Assembly: GCA_035621235.1 (NCBI GenBank) | Contig: CP141731.1 | Location: 2,108,001-2,172,000, forward strand | DNA: 64,000 nt | Source: Actinomycetaceae bacterium MB13-C1-2 | GTDB taxonomy: Bacteria; Actinomycetota; Actinomycetes; Actinomycetales; Actinomycetaceae | Direction: 5' to 3' | Shown here: piece after piece, positions 45,295-55,067 of the stretch | How positions within the stretch are numbered: the stretch's first letter is position 1 | Layout of the letters: the number at the start of each line of letters is the position of its first letter | The notes under the pieces: generated by a model | The model's input: the letters and a program-made list of their open reading frames with translations, nothing else | What the model was told of the DNA's origin: nothing | The model's database searches: none | Made by a program: the position numbers and the translations under genes

Positions 45295-48129
45295 CTACTT
45301 CAGGACTTGCGCCAGATACTCTGCGGTGTAAGACCCCTCAGCTTGAGCGACCTGCTCCGGTGATCCCTCCGCGATGACCCGGCCACCGTTCGATCCGCCA
45401 CCCGGTCCCATGTCAATCACCCAGTCTGCGCTCTTTATGACGTCCAGATTGTGTTCAATGACAATGACCGTGTTGCCTTTATCTACCAGGCCTTGAAGCA
45501 CCAACAGTAGTTTGCGGATATCTTCAAAGTGCAGCCCTGTGGTTGGTTCATCAAGAACGTACACCGTTCGCCCGTTTGAACGTCGATGCAGTTCTGAGGC
45601 GAGCTTAACTCTCTGAGCCTCACCGCCGGAAAGCGTTGTCGCAGACTGTCCTAGCCTGACATAACCCAAACCGACCTCAACTAGTGTGTTTAGGTGCCGA
45701 GCAATACGAGGGATGGCTTGGAAAAACTCTGCGGCCTCCGAGATCGGCATATTCAACAGATCAGCGACCGATTTCCCTCGGTAAAGAATCTCAAGTGTGT
45801 CGCGGTTGTACCGGCTGCCCTCGCAGACTTCGCAGGGAACGTATACATCCGGAAGAAAGTTCATCTCAATCTTGATGGTTCCGTCGCCCTTGCAGGCTTC
45901 ACAGCGACCACCCTTGACGTTGAACGAGAATCGTCCAGGCCCATATCCGCGAACCTTGGCCTCCGTGGTATCCGCGAATAGATTCCTAATGTGGTCCCAG
46001 ACGCCAGTGTAGGTTGCGGGGTTCGACCTGGGGGTTCGACCAATCGGCGACTGATCGACATGAACGATTTTGTCTAGGTCGTCCGTACCTGTGATGGAGC
46101 GATGGCGACCCGGAACCTGCCGCGCTTTGTTCAAACGATTTGCCAGAGAGCGGTAGAGAATCTGGTTGACCAACGTTGATTTTCCCGACCCCGAGACACC
46201 TGTAACCGCGGTGAGTACCCCTTTGGGGAAGTCAACCGTGATGTCCCTAAGGTTGTTCTCTCGCGCACCCTTGACCGTAATCATCCGGTCTTCGTCTATC
46301 GCTCGACGTTCTTCGGGGATCTCGATGCGACGCTTGCCGGAAAGGTACTGACCAGTGACCGAGTCCTTCGTTTTGAGCAGTCCAGGAAGAGTGCCCGAGT
46401 AGACGACCTTACCGCCGCTCTCTCCCGCACCGGGACCGATGTCAACGACCCAGTCGGCAGCCTCCATGGTCTCTTCGTCATGTTCGACGACAATCAGTGT
46501 GTTACCCAGATCGCGAAGATGTTCAAGAGTGCCGATCAATCGACTGTTGTCCCGTTGATGGAGCCCGATAGACGGTTCGTCCAAGACGTAAAGAACACCC
46601 ACCAGTCCCGACCCGATCTGGGTTGCAAGACGGATTCTCTGTGCCTCTCCCCCAGACAGAGTGCCCGCTGCTCGGGCCAGTGTCAGGTAATCCAACCCCA
46701 CATCCACCAGGAACTTAAGACGAGCGTTGATCTCCTGAAGAATTGGTCGAGCGATCTGTGCTTCGCGACCGGTCAGTTCAAGGTTCTCGATGAACTCACG
46801 TGTTTCACCAATTGCTGCTTCGGAGACTTCGGCAATGTTCTTTCCCCCAACTCTTACCGCCAGCACCTCGGGCTTCAGTCGCGCTCCGTGACAAGCAGGG
46901 CACGGAACCTCCCGAAGATAGGACTGAAGTTTGTCCTTAACCAGGGTCGAGTCAGACTCTTGGAGCTTTCGCTCAATAAAGCCCATCGCTCCTTCAAAGC
47001 CCGTGTGGTAGGACCTTTCACGTCCCCACCGGTTGCGGTAGCGGACATGGATCTGGTGATCAAGCCCGTGCAACACCGCGTCTTTCGCCTCGGGTGGCAG
47101 GTCCTTCCACGGCGCACTCATATCGAAATCAAGCTGCTTCGCTAATCCCTGTAGCAGACGCTGATAATACTTGTTGTTACCGCGCCACACAACGATTGCC
47201 CCGTCCTCCAGGGACACCTCTTCATCGGGAACTATTAGGTCTGGATCCACTTCTTGCTTGGCGCCGAGCCCACTGCACTCGGGGCAGGACCCGTATGGAG
47301 CATTGAAAGAGAAAGTCCTCGATTCGATCTCATCCAATGCCAGGGGATGATCATTTGGACATGCCCGTTTTTCTGAGTAACGTCTGCGTCGGGCCGGATC
47401 CTTCTCATCGAGATCCACCAGATCAATCGTTACAAGGCCGTCGGCTAGTTCTAGCGCGGTGTCCACCGAATCGCTAAGACGTCGATGAATATCGTCCTTG
47501 ACGACCAGGCGATCAATCACGATATCAATATCGTGCTTTAGCTTCTTCTCGAGAAGCGGCGGACTATCGAGACGGATCGCTTGACCATCCACGATCGCGC
47601 GTGAGTACCCCTTAGATTGGAGTTCAGCAAACATCTCGGAGTATTCGCCTTTGCGACCCCTTACAACCGGCGCGAGAACCTGAAATCTAGTGCCTTCGGG
47701 AAGAGTCCCAACACGGTCAACGATCTGCTGCGGGGTCTGCGCGGTGATTTGTTCGCCGCAGACTGGACAGTAGGCGATACCCGCTCGCGCAAACAACAGA
47801 CGCAAATAGTCATGGACCTCAGTAATCGTACCGACGGTCGACCGCGGGTTTCGCGAGGTCGACTTCTGATCAATCGAGACCGCAGGAGAAAGTCCCTCAA
47901 TGAAATCGACATCCGGCTTGTCCATTTGCCCCAGAAACTGGCGCGCGTACGAGGAAAGGGACTCAACGTACCTCCGCTGCCCCTCGGCGAAGATCGTATC
48001 GAATGCCAACGAGGACTTGCCCGAACCGGAGAGCCCCGTGAAGACGATCATCTTGTCACGAGGCAGTTCTAGATCAACATTTTTTAGGTTGTGCTGCCGA
48101 GCACCCCGCACGATCAACTCTTCACTCAC
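45295..48129 (-). CDS. uvrA: UvrABC excinuclease subunit A
   Basis: Damage-sensing ABC-type ATPase, 944 aa from GTG 48129 (then [15 protein letters not shown]). Two Walker A sites, [14 protein letters not shown] and [14 protein letters not shown]; two ABC signatures, [16 protein letters not shown] and [16 protein letters not shown]; and two zinc modules, including CPVC in the first half and [17 protein letters not shown] in the second. GGGGGA lies immediately before the GTG, so spacing is unusually short. A longer frame upstream is not conserved. A LexA-like box lies 31 nt upstream. Confidence 0.97.
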   Translation of the reverse strand: MSEELIVRGARQHNLKNVDLELPRDKMIVFTGLSGSGKSSLAFDTIFAEGQRRYVESLSSYARQFLGQMDKPDVDFIEGLSPAVSIDQKSTSRNPRSTVGTITEVHDYLRLLFARAGIAYCPVCGEQITAQTPQQIVDRVGTLPEGTRFQVLAPVVRGRKGEYSEMFAELQSKGYSRAIVDGQAIRLDSPPLLEKKLKHDIDIVIDRLVVKDDIHRRLSDSVDTALELADGLVTIDLVDLDEKDPARRRRYSEKRACPNDHPLALDEIESRTFSFNAPYGSCPECSGLGAKQEVDPDLIVPDEEVSLEDGAIVVWRGNNKYYQRLLQGLAKQLDFDMSAPWKDLPPEAKDAVLHGLDHQIHVRYRNRWGRERSYHTGFEGAMGFIERKLQESDSTLVKDKLQSYLREVPCPACHGARLKPEVLAVRVGGKNIAEVSEAAIGETREFIENLELTGREAQIARPILQEINARLKFLVDVGLDYLTLARAAGTLSGGEAQRIRLATQIGSGLVGVLYVLDEPSIGLHQRDNSRLIGTLEHLRDLGNTLIVVEHDEETMEAADWVVDIGPGAGESGGKVVYSGTLPGLLKTKDSVTGQYLSGKRRIEIPEERRAIDEDRMITVKGARENNLRDITVDFPKGVLTAVTGVSGSGKSTLVNQILYRSLANRLNKARQVPGRHRSITGTDDLDKIVHVDQSPIGRTPRSNPATYTGVWDHIRNLFADTTEAKVRGYGPGRFSFNVKGGRCEACKGDGTIKIEMNFLPDVYVPCEVCEGSRYNRDTLEILYRGKSVADLLNMPISEAAEFFQAIPRIARHLNTLVEVGLGYVRLGQSATTLSGGEAQRVKLASELHRRSNGRTVYVLDEPTTGLHFEDIRKLLLVLQGLVDKGNTVIVIEHNLDVIKSADWVIDMGPGGGSNGGRVIAEGSPEQVAQAEGSYTAEYLAQVLK

Positions 48130-48159
48130 TCCCCCGAGTTTAGTCAATTGATGCGCGAA

Positions 48160-48175
48160 TAGTACATGTGTTCGA
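48160..48175. promoter_or_regulatory. LexA (SOS) box upstream of uvrA
   Basis: TAGTACATGTGTTCGA: the right half GTTCGA is a perfect actinobacterial LexA half site (consensus TCGAAC-N4-GTTCGA); the left half matches four of six. Location before uvrA fits SOS control known for this gene. Confidence 0.6.
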
Positions 48176-48273
48176 TCACGGCGTACCTCTTGACTGGGAA
48201 CGGGGGCACATTTCCCCAAATGCAAAGGACAACGCTCTCGCTGTCTGCGATCAATCTGTTCCATAATGTAGCC

Positions 48274-48591
48274 ATGGCCTTTTATGTGATCGAGTATCGC
48301 TACAGCCAGGAGCTTCGTAACCTGGTCAACGACTTTCGACCCGCGCACCGCAACTACCTTCGCGAGCTTGAGAGTCAGGGAAAACTAATCAGCTCCGGGT
48401 TTCTTCTAGATGCTGCGTATGACGGCGCAATGCTGATAGTGCGAGCGGAGACCTCCACTGAGGCACTAAACCTTTTGGATGAAGACCCGTTCAGACTGAA
48501 CGATCTGATCGAGGATGTTTCGGCACGCCGCTGGATCCCAACTATCGGCGTCCACGCCGACGAGTTCGACGTGGAGTTCCCGATCTCCTAA
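48274..48591 (+). CDS. YciI-like (YCII domain) small protein
   Basis: 105 aa from ATG 48274; upstream in-frame codons lie in the uvrA promoter area and are not family-like. The ferredoxin-like YCII pattern is visible: [50 protein letters not shown], and [21 protein letters not shown]. The His in RPAHRNYL is the conserved family residue. Function of the family is not settled. Confidence 0.85.
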   Translation: MAFYVIEYRYSQELRNLVNDFRPAHRNYLRELESQGKLISSGFLLDAAYDGAMLIVRAETSTEALNLLDEDPFRLNDLIEDVSARRWIPTIGVHADEFDVEFPIS

Positions 48592-48724
48592 ACCACCGCA
48601 CTATGAGCCACTAAACCGATGCACAGATCTTCCGGTAAACAAACGCAAATTTGAGGCGCGGATCCTGTCAGCGAGAGGGTGGCACAACAGATCCCTTGGC
48701 GGGCGGGGATTTGGGAGACACGCC

Positions 48725-49573
48725 CTAGTTGACGCAAGAAATCAGTTCAGTTAGCAGATCCGCTACCAACCGGGGTTCTTCCACGGCGGTCATGTGTTTT
48801 GTTCCGGCCACTACTTCAAGCGACGAGTTCGGTAGGCTCTGCGCCAGTTCGCGTCCCTGATCGGGAGTCATCCCCGGGTCGTCCTCGCCGATGACCAGAA
48901 GCGTCGGGACGCGGACACCCGCGGTGCCTGAGCGCATGTCGGTTCCCGCAATCAGCTGGCAGCATTGAGCGTATCCATCTGGATTCGTTGCCAGGAATGT
49001 CTTGCGCGTATCGGCAACTGCTTGCTTTCCTTTGCCTTCTCTGAAGTCTTTGCTAAACCAGCGTTCCATGGTTGAATCAGCCAAGAAACTCTGACCTTGG
49101 GACCTCACTTTTTCTGAGCGTTCAAACCATGCATCATGTGGCAACAGAACCGCACCGGAACTAAGCATCGAAAGAGCCGCGAGATCAGAAGGATATTCTT
49201 CGGCGAAAGCTAGCGAGACCATTCCTCCAAGTGAAAGCCCCGCAATTACTGGTCGGGGGCCACCGTCTGAGATCACCCCGAGTTCAACCAAGCCGGAACG
49301 CAGGGCTCGTGCCGTGTCAATGACAGATGTCTGGTCCGCCCGGTCTTGTGCAGATGAAATCGCTAGCAACCCAGACTCTCCGTGTCCGGGCTGGTCCCAG
49401 AGAACAACCTCAAGTCCGGGAGGAAGCAGAGGCAGAACCCAGTTCCACATTGTGTGGTCAACACCCAGCGCGTGCCCTAAGACCAGAATCGGGTAGCTGG
49501 CAGTCGGCTTGCCCGGTACGGCGTAGCGGTAAAAGGCCAGCGGTCCAGAAACATCCAGTCGATCGGTTGACAT
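48725..49573 (-). CDS. Alpha/beta-fold hydrolase (3-oxoadipate enol-lactonase-like)
   Basis: 282 aa, cytoplasmic. Nucleophile elbow AGLSLGGM with Ser114, oxyanion segment LGHALGVDHTMWNW, DQPGHGES, Asp in VIGEDDPGMTPD, and the catalytic His in AGTKHMTAVEEP. The motif layout resembles PcaD/EstB-type enzymes. No beta-ketoadipate genes are near, so the substrate is open. It follows the P-type ATPase gene's direction at a 95-nt distance and is probably separate. Confidence 0.85.
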   Translation of the reverse strand: MSTDRLDVSGPLAFYRYAVPGKPTASYPILVLGHALGVDHTMWNWVLPLLPPGLEVVLWDQPGHGESGLLAISSAQDRADQTSVIDTARALRSGLVELGVISDGGPRPVIAGLSLGGMVSLAFAEEYPSDLAALSMLSSGAVLLPHDAWFERSEKVRSQGQSFLADSTMERWFSKDFREGKGKQAVADTRKTFLATNPDGYAQCCQLIAGTDMRSGTAGVRVPTLLVIGEDDPGMTPDQGRELAQSLPNSSLEVVAGTKHMTAVEEPRLVADLLTELISCVN

Positions 49574-49668
49574 AGAGACCTTCCTTTTCTCCAGAAGCTA
49601 ATTCGCCGTGATCGCTCGCGCCGAACTGCGCTGCAGGGCCACGGACCCGTCTGCCGCACCGAAGCAGG

Positions 49669-52071
49669 CTACTTCCTCCACCTCGCAGTGATTTGGTATG
49701 CGACCACAATAAGCGCTGCCGCCACGCCTCCGATACCGAGGATCATCCCCCACAGCGGGAGCGTCGGCCATTCGAGGGCAAAGAAACTACGAATCACCGG
49801 CACGGCCAGGCCAAGTACCGCGCCCAGTCCCATGGCCACAATGAGTGAGATCTTCCAGGAGTTCCAGGGACGAGAAAGCAGGAACAGCAGTGTGAGCGCA
49901 CCGACCATCAAAGAGACAGTAGCCCCCGTGTGACCCGCCAAAGTTCCCTCGCCGGCCAGTAGATAGGTGGCTATCGCGGCCGTTCCTAGTAGTAGCCCCG
50001 AAGGGACGGATATCAGCAACGTCCTTCTTAAAAATCCTGGACGGTAGAGCACCTTGTTGGGAGCGAGAGAGAGGAAGAATGCGGGAGTGCCAATGGTTAG
50101 TGCGCTAATGAAAGTGAGGTGTCTGGGCAGGAACGGGTACGCCCACCCAAAGATCGCGACCAAGACTGCGAGCAGAATCGCGTAGGTGGTCTTAGAGAGG
50201 AACAGAGATGAGACTCGCTCCATGTTTGCGATGATTCGACGACCCTCGGCGACAACTCCTGGCAGGGTTGAAAACTCCCCGTTAACCAGGACGATTCGAG
50301 CAACGGTCTTAGTGGCAGGAGCGGCGTTCCCCATCGCAATCCCAAGATCGGCGGTTTTGAGCGCCAGAGCATCATTGACGCCATCCCCGGTCATGGCAAC
50401 GGTCTTTCCAGCCCCTTGCAACGCGACGACCAGCGCCTGCTTTTGGTCGGGGGTCACCCGACCAAAGACATCGGCCGACTGAGCGGTTGCCGCAAACTCT
50501 GGCGAGTCGGGCGCTGGAAGGCCTCTAGCGCCAACAACCTGTGGATCGCCCCCCGCCTCCCCTCGAAGTCCCACTTCACGAGCGATCGCCCCGACGGTTT
50601 CGGGGGCGTCCCCTGAGATCACTTTTAGACGAACACCCTGCTTCTCAAAGTAATCGAGGGTCTGCTTGGCATCTGCGCGAATGTCCTCTTCAAACACCAC
50701 CAATAACGTAGCGATTGGATTGGCAGGTAGTGACTCCCCGCTGAGAGACGAGGTCGAGTAGGCCAAGACCACTGTCCGACGTCCGCTTTCGGATTCCTTC
50801 TCTACCCGACTTGTCGCCCAGTCATTTATCGAGTCACCGTCGGCGAGGAGAATCTCAGGAGCCCCAAAGATCCAGGTTCGAACTGCAGTCTCACTCCCCG
50901 CGCCTGGATGCACCGAGTAGGCCGACCATTTACGACTGGAATTGAAACGGAGTAGGTCATCCTCGTCCGCATGCGGAGCCTTTGCGTCCTCGACCAATCC
51001 CATCGCCGCCACAGACGTAGCGTTGGTGGCGTCAGATACCATCAGTTTCAGTACATTCTTCGACTGTTCGAGCGAGGGACTTCCCACGGGGGACCCGGGA
51101 GCTTCGACTAGTTCGCGGCCCCGAATCTTTCCCGTCGTTATAGTTCCCGTCTTGTCGAGACAGAGAACGTTGACCCGAGCCAGGATCTCGACCGCTGGAA
51201 GTTCTTGGACCAGCACCCCTCTGCGTGCGAGGGTCGCAGCCGCAAGACCGAAGTTCATTGAGGTCAACAGAACCAATCCCTGAGGAATCATGCCCACGAC
51301 GCCCGCAACGGTTAGGACCACCGCTGAGCGCCAGTCACCGCTATCTGCTCGAACTTGCGACCACAGCAAAAGAATTACGATCACCGGCAGGATCATCGTG
51401 ATCCACTTGAGGATGGTGTCGATCGAGGCCTGAATCTCCGAGTGAACCTTGGAGAACTTCTTTGCCTCTGTGGTGATCTTCTGCGCCCAGGAGTCCGCGC
51501 CGATTACCTTGGCAACCATGGTGCCCGAACCAGCAACTATCGAGGTACCGGAAAGGACCTTGTCTCCGGAAACCTTCTTCACCGGCTTTGATTCGCCCGT
51601 AAGTGCTGATTCGTCAACGGAAAGACCGTGAGAGTCAAGGATCTCCCCATCGGCAGGAACTTGCTCTCCGAGAGTCAGCCCAACCACATCATCAACCACC
51701 AGATCCTCGCTCGGGACCTGTTGCTCTTTGCCATCGCGCCATACCGTCGTTACCGGGGCGGTAAGAACCGCAAGTTTGTCAAGTGCTCTCTTCGAACGCA
51801 GCTCGGAAAAAATCCCAATGATGGCATTGAGAACTAGGACAATCCCGAAGACTGCATCGCGAGGGTCACCCACCGCAAGTACGGCAATCACGGCCACTAT
51901 TAGGATCGCGTTGAAGACGGTGAACAGGTTTGAACGCAAAATCGCGCTAACCGGCCTGGAGGTTGCCCGGTCAATATGATTGCTCTGACCCGCCTCGTGA
52001 CGTTGTTTGACCTCCGCAGTGGTCAAACCTTCTGGAGTCTGAAACGTCTTTTCCGTCGAGGCTGTCGGCAA
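49669..52071 (-). CDS. P-type cation-transporting ATPase, CtpE-like
   Basis: About 800 aa from TTG 52071, five bases after the terC stop; upstream frame overlaps terC and is not conserved. Actuator TGES (158-161), phosphorylation site LDKTGTITTG with Asp306, hinge MTGDGVNDALALKTADLGIAMG, and eight to ten membrane helices. The fourth helix reads MIPQGLVLLTS, i.e. PQGL instead of the PEGL of Ca/Na/Mg pumps, as in mycobacterial CtpE, which has been linked to calcium. The operon partner and riboswitch suggest Mn2+ or Ca2+ as cargo; that is inference. Confidence 0.9.
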   Translation of the reverse strand: MPTASTEKTFQTPEGLTTAEVKQRHEAGQSNHIDRATSRPVSAILRSNLFTVFNAILIVAVIAVLAVGDPRDAVFGIVLVLNAIIGIFSELRSKRALDKLAVLTAPVTTVWRDGKEQQVPSEDLVVDDVVGLTLGEQVPADGEILDSHGLSVDESALTGESKPVKKVSGDKVLSGTSIVAGSGTMVAKVIGADSWAQKITTEAKKFSKVHSEIQASIDTILKWITMILPVIVILLLWSQVRADSGDWRSAVVLTVAGVVGMIPQGLVLLTSMNFGLAAATLARRGVLVQELPAVEILARVNVLCLDKTGTITTGKIRGRELVEAPGSPVGSPSLEQSKNVLKLMVSDATNATSVAAMGLVEDAKAPHADEDDLLRFNSSRKWSAYSVHPGAGSETAVRTWIFGAPEILLADGDSINDWATSRVEKESESGRRTVVLAYSTSSLSGESLPANPIATLLVVFEEDIRADAKQTLDYFEKQGVRLKVISGDAPETVGAIAREVGLRGEAGGDPQVVGARGLPAPDSPEFAATAQSADVFGRVTPDQKQALVVALQGAGKTVAMTGDGVNDALALKTADLGIAMGNAAPATKTVARIVLVNGEFSTLPGVVAEGRRIIANMERVSSLFLSKTTYAILLAVLVAIFGWAYPFLPRHLTFISALTIGTPAFFLSLAPNKVLYRPGFLRRTLLISVPSGLLLGTAAIATYLLAGEGTLAGHTGATVSLMVGALTLLFLLSRPWNSWKISLIVAMGLGAVLGLAVPVIRSFFALEWPTLPLWGMILGIGGVAAALIVVAYQITARWRK

Positions 52072-52075
52072 TGTC

Positions 52076-53113
52076 TTAACTCTTTTTCTCTGCTGCTGAG
52101 GTTTCGTCCTGAGTCGGCAAAGCAGCTTTTGCCCGACGTTTACTAGCAATCAGCGAGGCAATCACTGTTAGAGCTATTGTTCCCACAATAACGCTTAGCG
52201 AGGCAGCAATCCCGATGTCTGGAACGTTGAATCCTTCACCCCCGTTTAAGAACGGCAGACTGTTCTCGTGCAACGCGTGAAGAATCAGCTTCACCCCAAT
52301 GAATCCGAGGATAATCGCCAGTCCGTAGTGCAAGTAGACCAATCTGCTAAGCAATCCGTCAATCAGGAAGTAGAGCTGTCGCAAGCCCAGTAGCGCGAAG
52401 GCGTTTGCTGCGAACACAATGTACGGTTCCTGCGTCAGGCCGAATATTGCAGGGATCGAGTCAAAGGCAAACATGATGTCGGCTGAGCCGAGCGCGATAA
52501 CGCACAGCAACAGCGGAGTAACGTAGGTTTTCCCGCCGTGACGATAGAGGAAACGTTGTCCCTCAAAACCGTCCGAAACAGGGAGAACCTTACGAACTAG
52601 ACGTGTGAATGCATTCTCGCGATACTCTGCTTCCTCGTCCTCTTCCTCGATTCCCCCGACTCCGGCTCGCGCCTGACTGTATGCCGTCCACAGAAGCCAC
52701 ACTCCGAAGATGTAGAACACCCAAGAGAAGCGTTCGATGATCGCCGCGCCGACGAGGATGAATACTAGGCGTAGCAGTAGGGCAATGATTATGCCTGAGA
52801 GCAGAGCTTTCTGCTGGTACTCTCGCGGGACCCTGAATGCACCCATGATGATCACAAAGACAAACAAGTTATCTATCGACAGCGCTTTTTCCGTAGCCCA
52901 ACCGGCTACGTACTGGCCGGCAAAGTCGCTCCCGTGGATAGCCCAAAGGTAAAGACCGAAAGCAAGGGCAAGTCCAACGTATCCGACGGACCACCAGGCG
53001 GCCTCCTTGATCGTGGGAGCGTGCGGCGTTCGCACGTGGCCGACTATATCTATGGTGATAAGGACAATGATGATCGCGGCGAGAATCAGCCACTCATACA
53101 GGTGGACTTCCAA
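52076..53113 (-). CDS. terC: TerC-family membrane protein
   Basis: 345 aa from TTG 53113, chosen because GGAGG lies five bases upstream and the protein then starts LEVHLYEWLILAAI. TerC marks: EKALSIDNLFVFVIIMGAF and CVIALGSADIMFAFDSIPAIFGLT with the paired acidic residues in membrane helices; about eight or nine helices overall. Relatives are tied to tellurite resistance and to manganese export or metallation of exoenzymes. It sits behind a yybP-ykoY riboswitch and is followed after five bases by a P-type ATPase gene. Confidence 0.93.
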   Translation of the reverse strand: MEVHLYEWLILAAIIIVLITIDIVGHVRTPHAPTIKEAAWWSVGYVGLALAFGLYLWAIHGSDFAGQYVAGWATEKALSIDNLFVFVIIMGAFRVPREYQQKALLSGIIIALLLRLVFILVGAAIIERFSWVFYIFGVWLLWTAYSQARAGVGGIEEEDEEAEYRENAFTRLVRKVLPVSDGFEGQRFLYRHGGKTYVTPLLLCVIALGSADIMFAFDSIPAIFGLTQEPYIVFAANAFALLGLRQLYFLIDGLLSRLVYLHYGLAIILGFIGVKLILHALHENSLPFLNGGEGFNVPDIGIAASLSVIVGTIALTVIASLIASKRRAKAALPTQDETSAAEKKS

Positions 53114-53142
53114 GCTAACCTCCGAGGTACAGGGACGCACTT

Positions 53143-53239
53143 CGAGGTCTTATCCACCCGATCGAACCAGATGCCCGCGGGTGTCAGCGCCGAGCCTTAG
53201 CCGTGATGACGACACTGAACTGATGGATTACTCCCCTCG
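53143..53239 (-). ncRNA. yybP-ykoY manganese riboswitch
   Basis: Read on the minus strand: P1 CGAGG/CCTCG closes the element, the L1 motif GGGGAGTA follows, P2 is ATCCATC/GGTGGAT, P3 CAGTG/CGCTG with internal TCGTCA and CGG, and the conserved AAGACC precedes the P1 3' strand. These are the Mn2+-binding L1 and L3 motifs of the family. It ends about 30 nt before the terC start. The P1 3' strand GACCTC can also pair with GAGGTT at the SD, so Mn2+ binding could free the SD (translational on-switch); this last point is inference. Confidence 0.9.
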
Positions 53240-53320
53240 CTCACCTAGCTTATCGGTCAGGGCTCTTAGTCCCAGCACGGTTTCCATATAAACCTCGCCA
53301 CAGTGCTCTTTCCGATACCT

Positions 53321-53500
53321 CTCGTCGGACAAGAAATCGGTAACCGACCTGCCCAGACGAGTTTGTCTCCTATCACCCACTCGCGGAAAAGACATCAGTA
53401 ACTCATTTACTTCAGCGAGGCTGGTTTCCTAGCGCCTATCTGTGGACAAGAAATCAGTGAGTTATTTGCTGGGATGAGGGGTATTTCCTTTCGCTCCTAC
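53321..53500. repeat. Three tandem ~60-nt diverged repeats
   Basis: Units lie at 53440-53500, 53380-53439 and 53321-53379, with a partial fourth near 53300-53320. On the minus strand each runs from a TAGG/GTGG-type start with GGAAA or GGAGA, through a CTC block, to CTGAT.TCTT.TCC. Units two and three end their cores with complementary arms CTCGC/GCGAG and CTCGTC/GACGAG, differing in sequence but keeping the pairing. The first unit overlaps the permease stop codon. No family known to me. Confidence 0.65.
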
Positions 53501-54984
53501 CTGCGGGCGAGACGCCAGGCTTTGGCGGAAGCAAGTTCCTCTTTTACCCGCCGTTTATGCTCCAGACGTGCCTGCGAGTGAGCCGGAGTCTTACGCACAA
53601 AAAGGTAGCCGACTCCGACCAGGGTGAACCAGATGGGCGTTGCAAGGAGTCCCGCCAAAGTGTCGGGGTCCTTGGTAAACGCCCAGATGAGAAAAACGAA
53701 AAACGCCAGCACCACGAAGGGCATGATCCGCCCGAGCGGCATCTGGAACTTACTAGCAGCATGGTCCTCTGGACGGCGTCTTCGGTAGACGATATAGCTG
53801 ACCATAATCATGCCCCAAACAAACATGAAAACCAGCGAGGAGATCGTTGTAACTATGGAAAAACCTCGCGATTTATCTAGCCCTGTCGCTAACAACAGCA
53901 GGGAGCTTAGGAGCATGACGCCAGACAGAAACAGAGCGTTTTGTGGGACGCGGCGCTTTGAAAGCCTTGCGAATATGCGCGGCGCATCGCCTTCGGTCGC
54001 CAGGCCGTAAACCATTCTGGAGGTTGAATAGATGCCAGAGTTAGCCGATGAAGCGGCAGATGTTAGCACCACCATGTTCACCAGATGTGCGGCCGCTCCA
54101 AGGCCCGCCAACGAGAACAACATCACGAACGGTGACTCGTCCTTGCTGAAGTTCTGCCACGGAACAACAGACATCAGGATTATGAGCGAACCAACGTAAA
54201 AGATGATGATTCGGATCGGAATAGCGTTAATTGCCTTTGGAAGATTGTGCTCAGGATTCTTGGTCTCGGCAGCGGCAGTACCCACCAGTTCGATTCCAAC
54301 AAATGCGAACAGCGCAATCTGGAACCCCATGATGAATCCCATCAGTCCACCGCCAAAGAATCCGCCCTCCTGATTGAACAGATTCATGAAGGACGCAGTA
54401 GACGTGCCGCTCTCATACTCGTGCGTAAAGCCGGTGAGTATCAGTACCAGTCCAACGATGATGAGCGCTACTATTGCGACAATCTTGATCATTGCGAACC
54501 AGAACTCTGTCTCACCAAATCCCTTCACCGAAGGCAGGTTTAGGAGCACCAGAAGAACGACCACCGCCATTCCGGTAATCCAGACCGGGAGTAGATCTTC
54601 ACTGATCCAAAACTTCACATACACCGAAGCAATGACGATAACATCGGCAACGCCGGTCACCACCCATGCGAACCAGTAAGTCCAGCCCACGAAAAATGCG
54701 GCCCAGGGTCCGAGAATGTCACCTGCGAAGTCCGCAAAGTTTCTGTAGCTGGTTCGACTAAGTAGCAACTCTCCCATCGCACGCATGACGAAGTACAGCA
54801 TGAAGCCGATAATCATGTAGACCAGAATCACAGACGGTCCCGCAACCGAGATGGTCTTGCCGGAGCCCATGAATAATCCGGTGCCGATTGCACCGCCGAT
54901 TGCAATTAGCTGAATATGGCGGTTGCCGAGGGCACGCTCAAGACCGTCGTGGTTTTCTTTGGCTATTCTGGGTTCAGATGGCAC
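53497..54984 (-). CDS. Amino-acid permease (APC superfamily, CycA/AAT type)
   Basis: 495 aa with about 12 membrane helices. The N-terminal signature LERALGNRHIQLIAIGGAIG, then GTGLFMGSGKTI, is that of the AAT family (AroP, LysP, CycA). IALFAFVGIELVGTAAAETKNPEHNLPKAIN is also typical. The D-Ser/D-Ala/Gly transporter CycA is the closest pattern I recall, but substrate cannot be read. It may be transcribed from its own promoter behind the hairpin at 55013-55042. Confidence 0.88.
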   Translation of the reverse strand: MPSEPRIAKENHDGLERALGNRHIQLIAIGGAIGTGLFMGSGKTISVAGPSVILVYMIIGFMLYFVMRAMGELLLSRTSYRNFADFAGDILGPWAAFFVGWTYWFAWVVTGVADVIVIASVYVKFWISEDLLPVWITGMAVVVLLVLLNLPSVKGFGETEFWFAMIKIVAIVALIIVGLVLILTGFTHEYESGTSTASFMNLFNQEGGFFGGGLMGFIMGFQIALFAFVGIELVGTAAAETKNPEHNLPKAINAIPIRIIIFYVGSLIILMSVVPWQNFSKDESPFVMLFSLAGLGAAAHLVNMVVLTSAASSANSGIYSTSRMVYGLATEGDAPRIFARLSKRRVPQNALFLSGVMLLSSLLLLATGLDKSRGFSIVTTISSLVFMFVWGMIMVSYIVYRRRRPEDHAASKFQMPLGRIMPFVVLAFFVFLIWAFTKDPDTLAGLLATPIWFTLVGVGYLFVRKTPAHSQARLEHKRRVKEELASAKAWRLARR

Positions 54985-55012
54985 CAGAACATCCTAGAAC
55001 TCCGCAACAATC

Positions 55013-55042
55013 CTTGCGTTCGATGATCACATCGAACGCAAG
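55013..55042. repeat. 13-bp perfect dyad between uvrB and the permease
   Basis: CTTGCGTTCGATG and CATCGAACGCAAG are exact complements around a four-base loop (55013-55042). No T-run follows on either strand, so a weak terminator for uvrB, an mRNA-end stabiliser or a protein site are all possible. The half sites face the wrong way for LexA. Confidence 0.6.
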
Positions 55043-55067
55043 CTCCGCTCCTAGGACCCGATGAATT

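Noticed and set aside
55013-55042. LexA box in the dyad downstream of uvrB
   Set aside because: The half sites are GTTCGA then TCGAAC, the opposite order to the LexA consensus, and the spacing is wrong.
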